Positions 37,301 through 46,398 are shown, numbered from the stretch's first letter. The stretch is DNA of 64,000 bases from Dyella amyloliquefaciens (GCF_004296575.1 NZ_SAYT01000006.1:182347-246346); one strand, 5' to 3'. Numbers and translations: made by a program. The notes: generated from the letters alone by a model not told the origin.

Positions 37301-37543
37301 GCCGGAGACGTTCACGGTCGCCAACGTTTCGGCGTTCTTCTGGGCGTCGGTTTTCTTGGCATCAGGCGATGCCGGCGCCGGAGCGGCTTGCGCGGGCGTG
37401 GTTTGCGCCGTGCTCGTCTGCGGCGCGGGGCCGTCCGGTTGCATATCGGCAAAGGTCGACGCCGAGGCCGAGGCCGATACGGCGGCGAACAACGACACGG
37501 TGATGGCGAATGACAAAGGATGCTTGCGAAGTACGGTGGACAT
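34343..37543 (-). CDS. TonB-dependent receptor, carbohydrate type (Xanthomonas/Caulobacter family)
   Basis: 1066 aa outer-membrane beta-barrel with plug. Signal peptide (FAITVSLFAAVSASASAS), a Pro/Ala-rich linker, a TonB-box-like ETLATVNVSG near residue 72, plug motifs ITAENIGALPDTTITDSLQRVTGVQI and DVRGLPQVGTMLNGEV, and the terminal aromatic (GVRGQW) of barrel proteins. Length and plug pattern match the TonB-Xanth-Caul class associated with oligosaccharide uptake. It lies between the permease and GH20 genes on the same strand, so its ligand is probably a GlcNAc/GlcN-containing oligosaccharide. Confidence 0.93.
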   Translation of the reverse strand: MSTVLRKHPLSFAITVSLFAAVSASASASTFADMQPDGPAPQTSTAQTTPAQAAPAPASPDAKKTDAQKNAETLATVNVSGVRASQMRAIDLKRDAPNIQDSITAENIGALPDTTITDSLQRVTGVQINRDAGVGTSVDVRGLPQVGTMLNGEVFITADQIDSQQPDFTMLPSTLFHGVDVLKSPTASTTDGGISGAIDLHTYRPWDLPSGFTYSYSANGERGSTTDHWGPEANGLISYNDNGHWGLLISADYSDTRRMNATEGLDQYGVVLNGENAASAGGYNGFLTPWNGAPIPSKIVQNADGSVDVNGDGKSNGVFMGSQDIGLNDIITQRKRKSANASFQMDLGSGFTATSDFFYSQQHEYNSNFGLQFNSTNWQGATYVPLQSRNTGSPALGSYGTPEPGWEGSQIYTTQVYEKWPGDVESYSSMIQKDSIAKNFNLQLDYDNGGPFTASVRGIHDTASQSYQETDVNISDSDGALWPNVLMDGVDPNSVPPGTMVYPAQLGGNRVFNANGIPQNTVPIVANFNGRYITVSLPSSLAANFANPSDWTMKTLESSGDYDRKVALNALRFDGKYDFQDGFKLEFGLRNSIRSADNNGWTLETPVYGGMGATDPNGCLVRYVGADVVLDSGACTAGNDVGYFRAGPLSAVSMPNTAAPLANNFKQYSNLLGSGINFWAIDPSALKDPVSYWKSLYPDTVQVAEPGTTWAVRLKELTGYLQADLNGTLWDMPYSGNLGVRLIHTNLDVTQHLTGDPGSYGDEPVDAGTSLTKRTYQDVLPSLNFSLDITDSLKFRLAYSKNMMPLDLSTWAGGLQLNYSLAETPQGPIFRVSNGTSTGNPDLNPWRSTNYGASLEYYINPTSMLSLALFRINVDSFIKNGSVTNCTLPDEDGVVRDHCIVITQPVQGTGNSIHGAEFDYRQGFTFLPSFLSKTGMEINATYAPSNSGEKDLSGREIPFQDNSTTSGNFILWYQDDHFQARVAYNYRSRRAVMDSVGGITGMEMYEAPQKYLDASISYKFSKYAEVFLDGTNLTNEYQKYYLVWPDQPGHSTFSERMVMLGVRGQW

Positions 37544-37732
37544 GGGCTTTGACCTCGTTGGTGTTGCCTGTCTAACCTCAACTGCTCCGTTGGTAATCCA
37601 AAAACGCCTGCCGACCGGCCGTGCCCGTTAGCACGCCGTCGTGATGCAATGTCTCGATCTCCCCAACCCAGGCTTCGTGAGCCAGGGCTGCTCTCCCGGT
37701 ACTACGTCGCGGAGCGATTGCCCCGCGTACTG

Positions 37733-40069
37733 CTATTTCGAAAACGCGATGCTCGCCAAAGCCCACTGGCCATGGCGCGGATCACCGGTTGCGAAGATGC
37801 ACAGGTCGCGAACGCCGGCCCCCGCCGGCGTGGCAACCCTTGCATCCAGATGAAGCTGTCCCCTTGCATCCATCGCGCTGTCCAGCGGCACGCTGGCAAG
37901 CAGCGGTCCCGTGCAGGAATCAGCGTGAATCTCGAACTCGCCGGCCGTGCTGGCGGCGTGGCGCACCACGGCGTCCTTGGCTTCATCGCCAAAGCGCCAG
38001 GTGATGCGCTCGACGCTCAACGCGACATGCGTGATGCCCGCCATCGGCGCCTTCGGCCACAGCCAGCACATATTGCCGATATCCACGGAGTAAACCGGCC
38101 TTGGGCCCTGCACTGGCTTGATGCCATCGAGGCGTGAGGGCGGCTGGTTGGAGCATGTCGCAAGCGCGTTGCCGTCACGGCCCAGCAAGGTAGCGGCATC
38201 GAGCAGCTGCGTGCGCGAAGCGGCAAGTTCAAAGCCATCCGGTGCGAACGTTCCAGCACGCAAGGTCACATCGCCTGTCAGCGTGAGTGGCCGTGCGTAC
38301 GCCGTGGATTTAGGGTTCGGATCGGAGCCGTCCGTCGTGTAACGAATCGTTCCGAAATTGACCTGGTTGGACAGCTCGACCCGGTGCGCACCGTTAGCCG
38401 ATGCAGTCACATGGAACACGGGCGCGAAAGCGGTATCGGCGTAGCCGATGCCCAGCGCGCGATAGCGCGCCAGTTCGGCCGGCATGCGCTGGAGGAAATT
38501 GTTCCAGTTGCGCGTAGCGTCAGGCGACCAGCCAAGCTCCGACAGCGCGGCGATACGCGGGAACACCGCATGCTGATCGTGTGCGAAGGTGAGCATCTGC
38601 TCGGCCCACAGGCCTCCCTGCACGCCGACGACGTGCTTCGCCTCGCTGGCGTTGGCGCCGTGGGGAATGACCATCGTGTCATACGCCTGGCGCAGCGTGG
38701 CCGCGGGAGGCGGCCCCGCCCATTCGTCGGGGAGATCGGACTGCACGTGGTCGAAGTACAGCGACTCCTGCGGCGTCATGACCACATCGTGGCCTTGCTG
38801 GATGGCGGTGAGCGCCACGCGTTCGTCGTGATCACCGTGCCACGACATCACCAGCTGTGAGGTCGGCAGCGCCACGCCGGCCGCCAGTTCATCGTCCCAG
38901 CCCACCGGCGTGCGGCCATGCTTGAGGAGATGCGCGGCGACCTGGTTGATGAACCAGCCCTGCAACTGGTCCATGTTCGCCAGGCCCAGCTTGTGCATCT
39001 GCGCTCGCACGTCGGGCGATGCGTTCCACTGCTGCTTGTCGGCTTCGTCGCCGCCTATCGAGATGTAGCGCGACGGGAAGATCCTCATCAGCTCGTCGAG
39101 TACGTCGTCGACGAACTGCAGGGTCTTTTCATCGGGCTTGAGCAGCCACGGACTGACGCCCCAGTCGGTCCACACGGAAGGACGCTGGCCGGTAACGCCC
39201 AGCCATGGATAAGTGGCGACGGCCGCCTGCGAATGCCCGGGAATGTCGAACTCCGGAACCACGTCCACGTAGCGCTCGGCGGCATAACGCACGATCTCGC
39301 GCGCCTCGGCTTCGGTATAGAACCCGCAATAGGGCTCGTCGGCGGAGCCGGTCAGTTCGCTGTCGAGGCCCACGGCCTTGCGACACGCGCCGATCTTCGT
39401 GAGCTCGGGATACTTGGGGATGGCGATGCGCCAGCCCTGGTCTTCGGTCAGATGCCACAGCAACACGTTCAACTTGTTGAGCGACATCCAGTCGATCAGC
39501 TTCTTGATGTCCGCCACGCTCTGGAAGTGCCGCCCGGAGTCGAGCAGCAGTGCGCGCCATGCGAAACGCGGGTGATCGTCGATGACGCCATGCGCCACCC
39601 TCACCGGCGCACCATGCGTCCAGCCCGGCGGTGTCAGCAGTTGCCACAGGGTGACGCTGCCGTAGAACGCGCCGCGTGGCGTGCGCGCCGTGACTCGAAT
39701 GCCGGCGTCATTCACCGTGATGCGGTAGCCGGCCTCGTCCTGGATATCGGCCGCGGGGTCCACCGCGAGGGTGATTGCCGGATGCGCGGTGTCGTCTGTC
39801 GCCACCCGCAGGTGCAGCCCATTGGTATCGGCCACGCGCTGTACGAAACGTTCGGCAATGGACTGCACCACCTGGCGATCCGCAGCGCGCACCGCGACCA
39901 CGGCGCCATCCCCGATGTCTGTGGCGCCTGATCCCGCAGGACTGAGCTTGGCCGGCTGTGGCAGCAGCGACCACGCCGGAACGGCCGGTGCGGCATCGGC
40001 CATCCCCACGGTCGCGAGCAAGGCAGCGGCCAGGCAGGAGAGGATGATCGATGTCGCGATGCGGCTCAC
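37733..40069 (-). CDS. GH20 beta-N-acetylhexosaminidase
   Basis: 778 aa from a GTG at 40069 that overlaps the glucokinase stop (GTGA); the longer in-frame ORF lies inside glk. Signal peptide (SIILSCLAAALLATVGMADA). GH20b alpha/beta domain (about 30-160), catalytic TIM barrel with WHLTEDQGWRI, DIPGHSQA and the Asp341-Glu342 pair in SIGGDEADK (neighbouring-group mechanism), then a chitobiase C-terminal-type domain (RYTTDGSDPNPKS) and a further beta domain with cysteines. It releases terminal GlcNAc or GalNAc in the periplasm. The C-terminal region from about 650 looks like an extra carbohydrate-binding module. Confidence 0.95.
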   Translation of the reverse strand: MSRIATSIILSCLAAALLATVGMADAAPAVPAWSLLPQPAKLSPAGSGATDIGDGAVVAVRAADRQVVQSIAERFVQRVADTNGLHLRVATDDTAHPAITLAVDPAADIQDEAGYRITVNDAGIRVTARTPRGAFYGSVTLWQLLTPPGWTHGAPVRVAHGVIDDHPRFAWRALLLDSGRHFQSVADIKKLIDWMSLNKLNVLLWHLTEDQGWRIAIPKYPELTKIGACRKAVGLDSELTGSADEPYCGFYTEAEAREIVRYAAERYVDVVPEFDIPGHSQAAVATYPWLGVTGQRPSVWTDWGVSPWLLKPDEKTLQFVDDVLDELMRIFPSRYISIGGDEADKQQWNASPDVRAQMHKLGLANMDQLQGWFINQVAAHLLKHGRTPVGWDDELAAGVALPTSQLVMSWHGDHDERVALTAIQQGHDVVMTPQESLYFDHVQSDLPDEWAGPPPAATLRQAYDTMVIPHGANASEAKHVVGVQGGLWAEQMLTFAHDQHAVFPRIAALSELGWSPDATRNWNNFLQRMPAELARYRALGIGYADTAFAPVFHVTASANGAHRVELSNQVNFGTIRYTTDGSDPNPKSTAYARPLTLTGDVTLRAGTFAPDGFELAASRTQLLDAATLLGRDGNALATCSNQPPSRLDGIKPVQGPRPVYSVDIGNMCWLWPKAPMAGITHVALSVERITWRFGDEAKDAVVRHAASTAGEFEIHADSCTGPLLASVPLDSAMDARGQLHLDARVATPAGAGVRDLCIFATGDPRHGQWALASIAFSK

Positions 40070-41109
40070 GTGCGGCCCCCCGCTGTCATGGGGAGCTGCG
40101 AAGCTGCTGCGGCCAGCGCGCCGCGCCTGAGGTACCACTGGGCGGCCCCATGCACGCCGTGATGCCCGTGCTCCGTGACCCAGACGGGTACTTGCGTCAG
40201 CAGCGTGCGTGCGCTGCGACCGTGCAGGAAGCGCTCTTCGAAGGCGCTGCGCCTGAGCGATGCGAACAAGGAGGACAGGAAGCCGCCCGCCAGGTACACG
40301 CCGCCCGTCGACATGAAGGTCATCGCGAGGTTGCCGGCAAAGCTCCCCAGTGAGGCGCAGAAGATTTCCACGGCTTCCACGGCTTGCGCATCGCTGCGCG
40401 CCATCGCGGCCGAGGTGACGCCCTCCGGAGTGGTAAGCGTGGCTGCTTCTCCCAGCAGCGTGCACAGGGTCGCGTAGATGGTCAGCAGGCCAGGTCCGGA
40501 GACCAGGTGTTCAAACGGCACGTAGCCGCCATTCGGCGCCAGGAACGCAAGTATTTCGCGCTCGCGCACCGAATGCGGCGCGTAATCCATCTGGCCGGAT
40601 TCCGTCGTCAGCACGACGCCACCGTCCGGGCCGGGAATATGTACCGCCGCGCCAAGCCCGGTCCCCGGGCCGATCACCAGGGTCGGTCCGGTGGACGGCG
40701 TCTCCGGTCCGCACAGGAGGCGACCATCGCCGGCGAGCGGCCCGTCGAGCGCGTAGGCCAGAGCCTCGAAGTCATTGAGCACGGCGACGTCATCCAGGCC
40801 CAGTGCATCGCGCAACGGTGTCAGGTGGATGGGCCAGGGCAGGTTGTCGTTCACCACCTCGTCGCCCACCACCTGGCCTGCGCAGGCGAGCACACAGTGC
40901 TTCACCGGGATTTGGACGTCGGCGTCGATGAAGGCTTGCAGCAGGTCCGACAGCGCCGGGAACTGGGCGCACGCAAACACCTGGTAGGCGAGCGTTTCGA
41001 CCCCGTACTGCGTGGCGCGCATTAGCGCGACACGGCCGTGCGTGCCGCCGATGTCGGCTGCCAGAAACGGCAACGCTGGTATCCCCGCCAGTCGATCCGA
41101 ATGGTCCAT
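40066..41109 (-). CDS. glk: Glucokinase
   Basis: 347 aa from ATG 41109; a GTG two codons upstream (41115) is an alternative. Hexokinase-fold bacterial glucokinase (not ROK): phosphate-1 motif LAADIGGTHGRVAL, catalytic Asp in VLNDFEALAYAL, sugar contact Asn in VVNDNLPWP, and VIGPGTGLGAAV. It phosphorylates glucose with ATP in the cytoplasm; relatives can accept glucosamine. As the first gene of the glk-GH20 unit downstream of a LacI-type palindrome, it probably acts on the sugar released by the locus, glucose or glucosamine. Confidence 0.92.
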   Translation of the reverse strand: MDHSDRLAGIPALPFLAADIGGTHGRVALMRATQYGVETLAYQVFACAQFPALSDLLQAFIDADVQIPVKHCVLACAGQVVGDEVVNDNLPWPIHLTPLRDALGLDDVAVLNDFEALAYALDGPLAGDGRLLCGPETPSTGPTLVIGPGTGLGAAVHIPGPDGGVVLTTESGQMDYAPHSVREREILAFLAPNGGYVPFEHLVSGPGLLTIYATLCTLLGEAATLTTPEGVTSAAMARSDAQAVEAVEIFCASLGSFAGNLAMTFMSTGGVYLAGGFLSSLFASLRRSAFEERFLHGRSARTLLTQVPVWVTEHGHHGVHGAAQWYLRRGALAAAASQLPMTAGGRT

Positions 41110-41161
41110 TGACACGTCCCGCGCGCCCCCGCATTGGAACTGTCATCAGGTTGGAACGTAA

Positions 41162-41177
41162 TTGACACCGGTGTCAA
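41162..41177. promoter_or_regulatory. LacI-type operator (perfect 16-bp palindrome)
   Basis: TTGACACCGGTGTCAA, perfect dyad with the CG centre usual for LacI-family operators. Its 3' edge is 52 nt upstream of the glucokinase ATG. The TTGACA at its start on the minus strand could be the -35 box itself, so a bound repressor would block polymerase. Confidence 0.7.
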
Positions 41178-41423
41178 GCCGTACCGCACCATGGGGGAAA
41201 ATGGCCCCTGGGGCCTTACCCGGCGGGGCGCCGGCTTGGCTGTGAACGGCCTGGAGCGTGGCTTCGCCGGCGATCAGCGTCCCCGGGGCGGGTCGCCCGC
41301 TGCGTCAGGCGAGGGCTCTCCGCCCGGGCTAGCGCAGGCCGAGGTGCGGGTGCTGGGTGTGAAGGAGAAGAGGGGCGGCGAGGCGGGGCGCGTACCGGGC
41401 CCGAATGTGCCGCCAGGTGACGG

Positions 41424-41648
41424 CTACGACCTGGAAGTCCTGGTCTTCGAGAAGGCGACGACCAGAAAAACAATGGTCAGTACGACCATCGTGCCTGCGC
41501 GTACGTTGGCGTCGTCGTGCAGGAATCGCGGCATGGCGATCATCAGCACGCCGTAGGCGGCGACCAAGGCCCAGCCCTGCCAGCTCGATGGGCTGTAACC
41601 GAAACCGAAGCGCTTCGGGGCAAACCAGTAGGTACGATCGGATTTCAT
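41424..41648 (-). CDS. Small membrane protein of unknown function
   Basis: 74 aa from ATG 41648 (MKSDRTYWFAPKRFGFGYSP). Two hydrophobic segments (WALVAAYGVLMIAMP and TMVVLTIVFLVVAFS) after an aromatic N-terminus, ending in a basic tail. The pattern of an aromatic start and two helices recurs in short proteobacterial membrane proteins, but I assign no function. It stands alone between glk and the GH35 gene; its Shine-Dalgarno is weak. Confidence 0.6.
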   Translation of the reverse strand: MKSDRTYWFAPKRFGFGYSPSSWQGWALVAAYGVLMIAMPRFLHDDANVRAGTMVVLTIVFLVVAFSKTRTSRS

Positions 41649-42290
41649 GGACGCCGCCCGGTGGAACGTGGCGCGGAGTCTACTCGCTTGCCGGCTGGAA
41701 CATTGCGAGGCGCGCCTTCGGTAAGAACTTGCTGCCTGGTTGTCCCGTTGCGCGATCCAGCTCGTGCGACGCAAGGAGTTTTTGCCGGATTTGCATATAC
41801 ACCGTGTGCCGAATTGGGTAGCGTCGATGGGGGATGGGAGTAGTAGTCGGGGGCAAGAGGAGCAACCGGCACGCAGCTTGTGAGGGCCGATGCGTCCACG
41901 CTCGGGGGAGGGTCGGGCGCAGCCGGGAGAGTGCATGGGCCGAGGGAAGAGGCCGCACGCCATGCATCCACTTCACGAAGCTGTTTGCGTGCACGTCTAG
42001 CTATCCATGTCGACGCTGCGGGAATGAAGCGAATCGATATGGCCGTCTGCTTGGCCTGGGCCGCCGGTGAAGAGTGCCGGCGCATGCCCGCGCGCCCATA
42101 CCGACGGCCGGCATGGTGGAAAGCGGCTTGTCCTGGTCAAACCTCCACCACGTTTGAAAGGCGCTATCGCAAGGCTGGGCAATCGCGCTCACGTGAGTCT
42201 TCGACTCCACGCGGGCTGTGCGAGCGGGCCTTGCTGCGACAGTCCCTGCCTTCACAACACACAACTCGTACCGGATATGGAAAGGCTCCC
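41649..42290. other. Intergenic region upstream of the GH35 gene
   Basis: About 640 nt. In-frame ORFs extending the GH35 gene upstream (to 41880) have no coding signs and precede the signal peptide, so they were not used. No LacI-type palindrome like 41162-41177 was found here. No RNA or hairpin could be assigned. Confidence 0.5.
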
Positions 42291-43946
42291 ATGATCAACC
42301 ACCTGCGCTCACCGAGCGTTTCCTCGCGACTGCCCAGGGCGACGGCTATTGCGTCGACCCTGCTTGCGCTGTTTGCACTGACTACAGCCTGCGTCGCCAA
42401 GTCGGGCACCTCATCCATCCCGACCCTCGAGAAGAACGGTGCGCAGGCGCATCTCATGGTCGACGGTGCGCCCTATCTGATCCTCGGCGGCCAGGTTCAC
42501 AACTCCGATACGTCCAACCCCGAGGTTCTCAACAAGGCCATGGACGTATTGGCCAGCTGGCAGGCGAATACGGTCGAGGTGCCGATCTACTGGGAAGCCA
42601 TTGAGCCCTCGCCGGGGCACTACGATTTCAGCTCCGTCGACCTGGCGGTCAATGCCGCGCGCAAGCATGGCCTGCGCGTGGTGCTGCTGTGGTTCGGCAC
42701 CTGGAAGAACGGCGAGAGCCAGTACGTGCCCGACTGGATGAAGGAAGACCAGGCGATCTACCCGCATGCCAAGGGGCCGCGAGGCGAGGTCACCACCACC
42801 ATCTCGCCGTTGAGCACGGCGGCCATGGAGGCGGATGCGCGTACGTTCGCGGCATTGATGCGGCACATCAAGAGCATCGATGAGACCCAGCGCACCGTGC
42901 TGATGATGCAGGTGGAGAACGAGCCTGGCATCGTCAACACCGATCGCGACTATTCCGATGCCGCCAACAAGCAGTTCGACGCCGCCGTACCCGGCGCATT
43001 GCTGACCTACCTGGATGGCCATCGCCAGCAGCTCTCCGCGCCGATGGCGGCAACGCTGAGCCATGCACCGAAGTCGGGCAACTGGACGCAGGTGTTCGGC
43101 GAAAAGGCGCCGGAGGCTTTCAGTGCCTGGACTATCTCGCAGTACGTCAACACGGTGGCCGAAGCCGGCAAGCGCGAATATGCGTTGCCCATGTACGTCA
43201 ACGTCTGGTTGATCGAGGGTGTGGAACGTCCGGGCCGTTGGCCGAGCGGCGGTGCCACCGTGAACGTGCTCGATGTATGGAAGGCAGGTGCACCGGTCAT
43301 CGACATGCTGGCGCCCGACATCTACTACCCGAAGTTCTATGACGTGGCTTCGCAGTACACCCGTCCGGACAACCCGCTGTATGTGCCGGAAGCGAACTTC
43401 AATCCGTACTTCGCGGCGTTTGCCTTCACGACCTTCGGCAACTTCAACGGTATCGGCTTCAACCCGTTCGGCATCGACGATGTGGTCACCAAGGGCGACA
43501 TCGGTGCGGCCATCGGCATGCGCTTTCAGGATACCTACAACGTCCTGCGTCCCCTGTTGCCGCTGATCGCCAGCAAGCAGTACACCGGCAAGCTGCATCC
43601 GGTGCTGCAGGGCCTCGCCAATGGCGAGGACTGGAAGCAGTCCGTTCGCCTTACCGACCGGCTCGCGGCCAATGTCGACTTCACCGCGCAGTTCGACCCG
43701 GTCAAGGGCCGTGCGGCCGGCATGATCATCGAGCTGGCGCCGGATGATTTCGTGGTCGTGGGAACGGGCTTCGACGTGACCTTCCGCGAAATGCAGGGAC
43801 CGCTGCGCGACGCCGAACTGATCTCGATCGAGGAAGGCACGTTCCAGGGTGACCAGTGGGTGCGCACCCAGCGACTCAACGGCGACGAGCGCCACGTGTC
43901 GCTGCCGGACCATTCCACCATCCTGCGCGTACGCGTCGCGAAGTAA
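42291..43946 (+). CDS. GH35-type beta-galactosidase-like glycoside hydrolase
   Basis: 551 aa from ATG 42291, with GGAAAGG upstream. Signal or lipoprotein-like N-terminus (ASTLLALFALTTACVAKS, with Cys as a possible lipid site). Clan GH-A barrel: LGGQVHNSD, VEVPIYWEAIEPSPGHYDFS, acid/base Glu in MMQVENEPGI and nucleophile Glu in LYVPEANFN. The C-terminal part matches the DUF5597-type domain often fused to GH35. It is a retaining exo-enzyme of the periplasm or outer membrane, beta-galactosidase by family. It is divergent from the amino-sugar locus and may trim galactose-capped glycans for it. Confidence 0.88.
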   Translation: MINHLRSPSVSSRLPRATAIASTLLALFALTTACVAKSGTSSIPTLEKNGAQAHLMVDGAPYLILGGQVHNSDTSNPEVLNKAMDVLASWQANTVEVPIYWEAIEPSPGHYDFSSVDLAVNAARKHGLRVVLLWFGTWKNGESQYVPDWMKEDQAIYPHAKGPRGEVTTTISPLSTAAMEADARTFAALMRHIKSIDETQRTVLMMQVENEPGIVNTDRDYSDAANKQFDAAVPGALLTYLDGHRQQLSAPMAATLSHAPKSGNWTQVFGEKAPEAFSAWTISQYVNTVAEAGKREYALPMYVNVWLIEGVERPGRWPSGGATVNVLDVWKAGAPVIDMLAPDIYYPKFYDVASQYTRPDNPLYVPEANFNPYFAAFAFTTFGNFNGIGFNPFGIDDVVTKGDIGAAIGMRFQDTYNVLRPLLPLIASKQYTGKLHPVLQGLANGEDWKQSVRLTDRLAANVDFTAQFDPVKGRAAGMIIELAPDDFVVVGTGFDVTFREMQGPLRDAELISIEEGTFQGDQWVRTQRLNGDERHVSLPDHSTILRVRVAK

Positions 43947-44184
43947 GCCAGCGTTCCGCTTCGATCCGTCGGAGACGGGTGTCGGGAGGCCAGGGTGGGG
44001 CGGATACAGAGGATCGCCCCACCACTTGTGGTCGCCACGAGACGCATCAAGCCACACGTAGGCGCCGGTAACGCGCCGGCGTCCAGTGGCGATCAGGCGA
44101 TAGCAGTGGCTGGCATGCCGCACGGTGCGCACCTGCCTCAGAGAAACCCCAGGATCCGCCGGGCTTCGTCGCTACAGCATCCGG

Positions 44185-45042
44185 TTAGCGCGACTTGGGC
44201 GGCCTTCCGGGGCCGGCGCCGAGATAACCCACGAGGTCCTGGCGCAGTTCGTTGATCTCGCTGAGGCGGTCCATGACATCGCCGCTTTCCTTGCTCACGT
44301 CCGCGACGATGAGGCTGAACAAGCTGGAGACAGCGCTGAAGCTGTGCCATACCTCGCTGGCTTCGACCATCAGCACGTGTGGCGTGACTTCGGGTGCCCA
44401 GTAGCAATCGGTGTCGGTGATCAGGACCAGCGGAATCTTTCGTTCGACCACGCGTTCGGCGATGGTGCGGAACTGCTTGAAGTAGCGGCGCATGTCGATG
44501 AGCACGACACAGCTGTTCTTCGTCGAGTCGAGCAGCAGATCCGGGTACGCCGCATCGGAGCCGTCACTGAAGGCCACGCGCGGACGCACCTGTTGCAACA
44601 GTTTTGCCAGGCCGAGGCCGAGGAAGGTGCTGTGCTGGAAGCTGGCGACGGATACCTGGTCGGCGGAGACCAGCAGCTTGATGATGTTCTTCCATGCCTT
44701 GGTGCGTGCCAGTGCGTGTGCACTCGCGAGGCCACGCGTTTCCGCCTGCAGGTGCGCATCGACCTCGTCGGCGTCCTTGACCTGTTCCTGCGGCTTGTAG
44801 AAATGGCGCCACGTGTTGTCGCCGCGAATCTCTTCCTTGAGGTCACCCAGGCTGGCATAGCCCAGCGCACGCATGAAGCGACCGACCGTCATCGGGCTGA
44901 CACCGACGCGCTTGCCCACCGACGTTGCCGTTTCGAAGGGAAGCTCGCGGATGTTGTGCATCAGGTACGTCGCAATCTTGCGCTCGGAGGCCGTGAAGTT
45001 CTCCCAGTTTTCCTTGAGCTTTTGCTTGAAGTCCTTGGACAT
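44185..45042 (-). CDS. RpiR/MurR family transcriptional regulator
   Basis: 285 aa from ATG 45042; the longer ORF starts inside the transporter gene. N-terminal HTH_6 domain (TASERKIATYLMHNIRELPFE, then GVSPMTVGRFMRALGY) and C-terminal SIS domain (about 125-260, VASFQHSTFLGLGL, VLITDTDCYWAPEV). Many SIS regulators bind sugar phosphates; MurR senses MurNAc-6-P. It lies 10 nt after the POT transporter stop in the dipeptide operon and probably controls it. A putative target is the imperfect palindrome at 51842-51857. Confidence 0.9.
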   Translation of the reverse strand: MSKDFKQKLKENWENFTASERKIATYLMHNIRELPFETATSVGKRVGVSPMTVGRFMRALGYASLGDLKEEIRGDNTWRHFYKPQEQVKDADEVDAHLQAETRGLASAHALARTKAWKNIIKLLVSADQVSVASFQHSTFLGLGLAKLLQQVRPRVAFSDGSDAAYPDLLLDSTKNSCVVLIDMRRYFKQFRTIAERVVERKIPLVLITDTDCYWAPEVTPHVLMVEASEVWHSFSAVSSLFSLIVADVSKESGDVMDRLSEINELRQDLVGYLGAGPGRPPKSR

Positions 45043-45052
45043 GCGGTTCAGC

Positions 45053-46375
45053 TCACGGCGACACCATGGCGGCGACGCTTCGATTATCACGTATTTGCCC
45101 GCGTCCGACGCGCCGGCCCACGACGAAAAGCAGCGCCGCAGAAAAGCCGGCCACGCCGCCCATGGCCACGAAGAACACGCCATGCGGCCATCTGCTCCAC
45201 AACGTGCCCAGCGCGCCGGCGAGCAGGTTCCCGAAGAAGCCGGCGAAGAACCACAGGGCGATACAGGTGGCACGCCAGCCTTCCGGTGCGGTGTGACCGA
45301 ACAGGCCGAGTCCGACCGGAAGGATGTACAGCTCGCCCAGCGTCATCAGCACGAACCAGCCGACCAACCATGCCCAGTGTGCGTGCACGCCACGCGCCTG
45401 CGACCAGCCAGCCACGGCAGCGAGCGCCAGGTACGACACGCCGACCACGGCGGCGCCGAAGGCCATCTTGTAGAGCGATGGTGTGTCCACGCCGCGCTTG
45501 GCGAGGCGCGACCATCGCGCGACGAGCAAGGGCGTGGCGGCGAAAACGACGAGCGGATCGAGCGCCTGGAACCAGGCCATCGGAATGCTCCAGCCCGCCG
45601 TGACCTGTCGGTCCACGCCCACGTCCGCCCACAGCGCGATGGTGTTGCCTACCTGTTCGTAGGCGCCGCGGAACACCACGACGATGGCCGCCACGCCCAT
45701 GAGAAAAAACAGCTGTCGCCGCGCGGTGCGGTCCATCGGGGAGCGGGTTCCCCTCACCTGGGCCACGCGCGCCGGCTCTGGCGGCAAATGCCGCAGACCC
45801 GCCACGTAAACCACCAGCGAAACGAGCATGCCGACGCCAGCTGCGGCGAATCCCCAGTGCCAACCGTAGGCTTCGCCCAAAAAACCGCATACCAGCGGTG
45901 CGAGGAAGGCACCGAGGTTCACGCCCACGTAGTAGATGTTGTACGCACTCTTGCTGCGTACATCGCCTTCCCGGTAAAGCCCTTCAATCTGGCTCGCCAG
46001 GCAGGGAAGGAACAGGCCATTGCCCAGCGCGATGGTCACGAGCGCCGGATAGAACAGCGGCTCGGACGCCATCATGAAATGGCCCATCGCCATGGTGGCG
46101 CCACCGATCAATACCGCTCGGCGCTTGCCGAGCCAGCGGTCCGCGATGAGTCCGCCGAAGATCGGGGTGAAATAGACCAGCGCCGCATAGAAGCCATAAA
46201 TGAGCGAGGCGTATTCCTGCCCGATATCCAGCCGCTTGGTCATGTAGTAGACCAGCAGCGCACGCATGCCGAAGAAGGAAAACATCTCCCACATTTCGGT
46301 GAGAAACAGCACGGTCAGGCCGATGGGATGCCCAAGAAACTGGCGCTCGCGACCGTTCGGTACTGCCTCGGACAT
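45053..46375 (-). CDS. POT/PTR2 family proton-coupled oligopeptide transporter
   Basis: 440 aa from ATG 46375 (a GTG lies at 46387), 12 to 14 transmembrane helices. Diagnostic POT motif near the N-terminus: EMWEMFSFFGMRALLVYYM, followed by GGLIADRWLGKRRAVLIGG and the central YYVGVNLGAFLAPLVCG. It imports di- and tripeptides with protons. It lies between the epimerase and the RpiR gene, fitting uptake of the dipeptides that the epimerase then inverts. Confidence 0.92.
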   Translation of the reverse strand: MSEAVPNGRERQFLGHPIGLTVLFLTEMWEMFSFFGMRALLVYYMTKRLDIGQEYASLIYGFYAALVYFTPIFGGLIADRWLGKRRAVLIGGATMAMGHFMMASEPLFYPALVTIALGNGLFLPCLASQIEGLYREGDVRSKSAYNIYYVGVNLGAFLAPLVCGFLGEAYGWHWGFAAAGVGMLVSLVVYVAGLRHLPPEPARVAQVRGTRSPMDRTARRQLFFLMGVAAIVVVFRGAYEQVGNTIALWADVGVDRQVTAGWSIPMAWFQALDPLVVFAATPLLVARWSRLAKRGVDTPSLYKMAFGAAVVGVSYLALAAVAGWSQARGVHAHWAWLVGWFVLMTLGELYILPVGLGLFGHTAPEGWRATCIALWFFAGFFGNLLAGALGTLWSRWPHGVFFVAMGGVAGFSAALLFVVGRRVGRGQIRDNRSVAAMVSP

Positions 46376-46398
46376 GCTTGATCTCACTTCAGTGAGTG

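Noticed and set aside
41880..42290. N-terminal extension of the GH35 gene by 137 codons
   Set aside because: Arg-rich, non-conserved and before the signal peptide; ATG 42291 has a good ribosome binding site.
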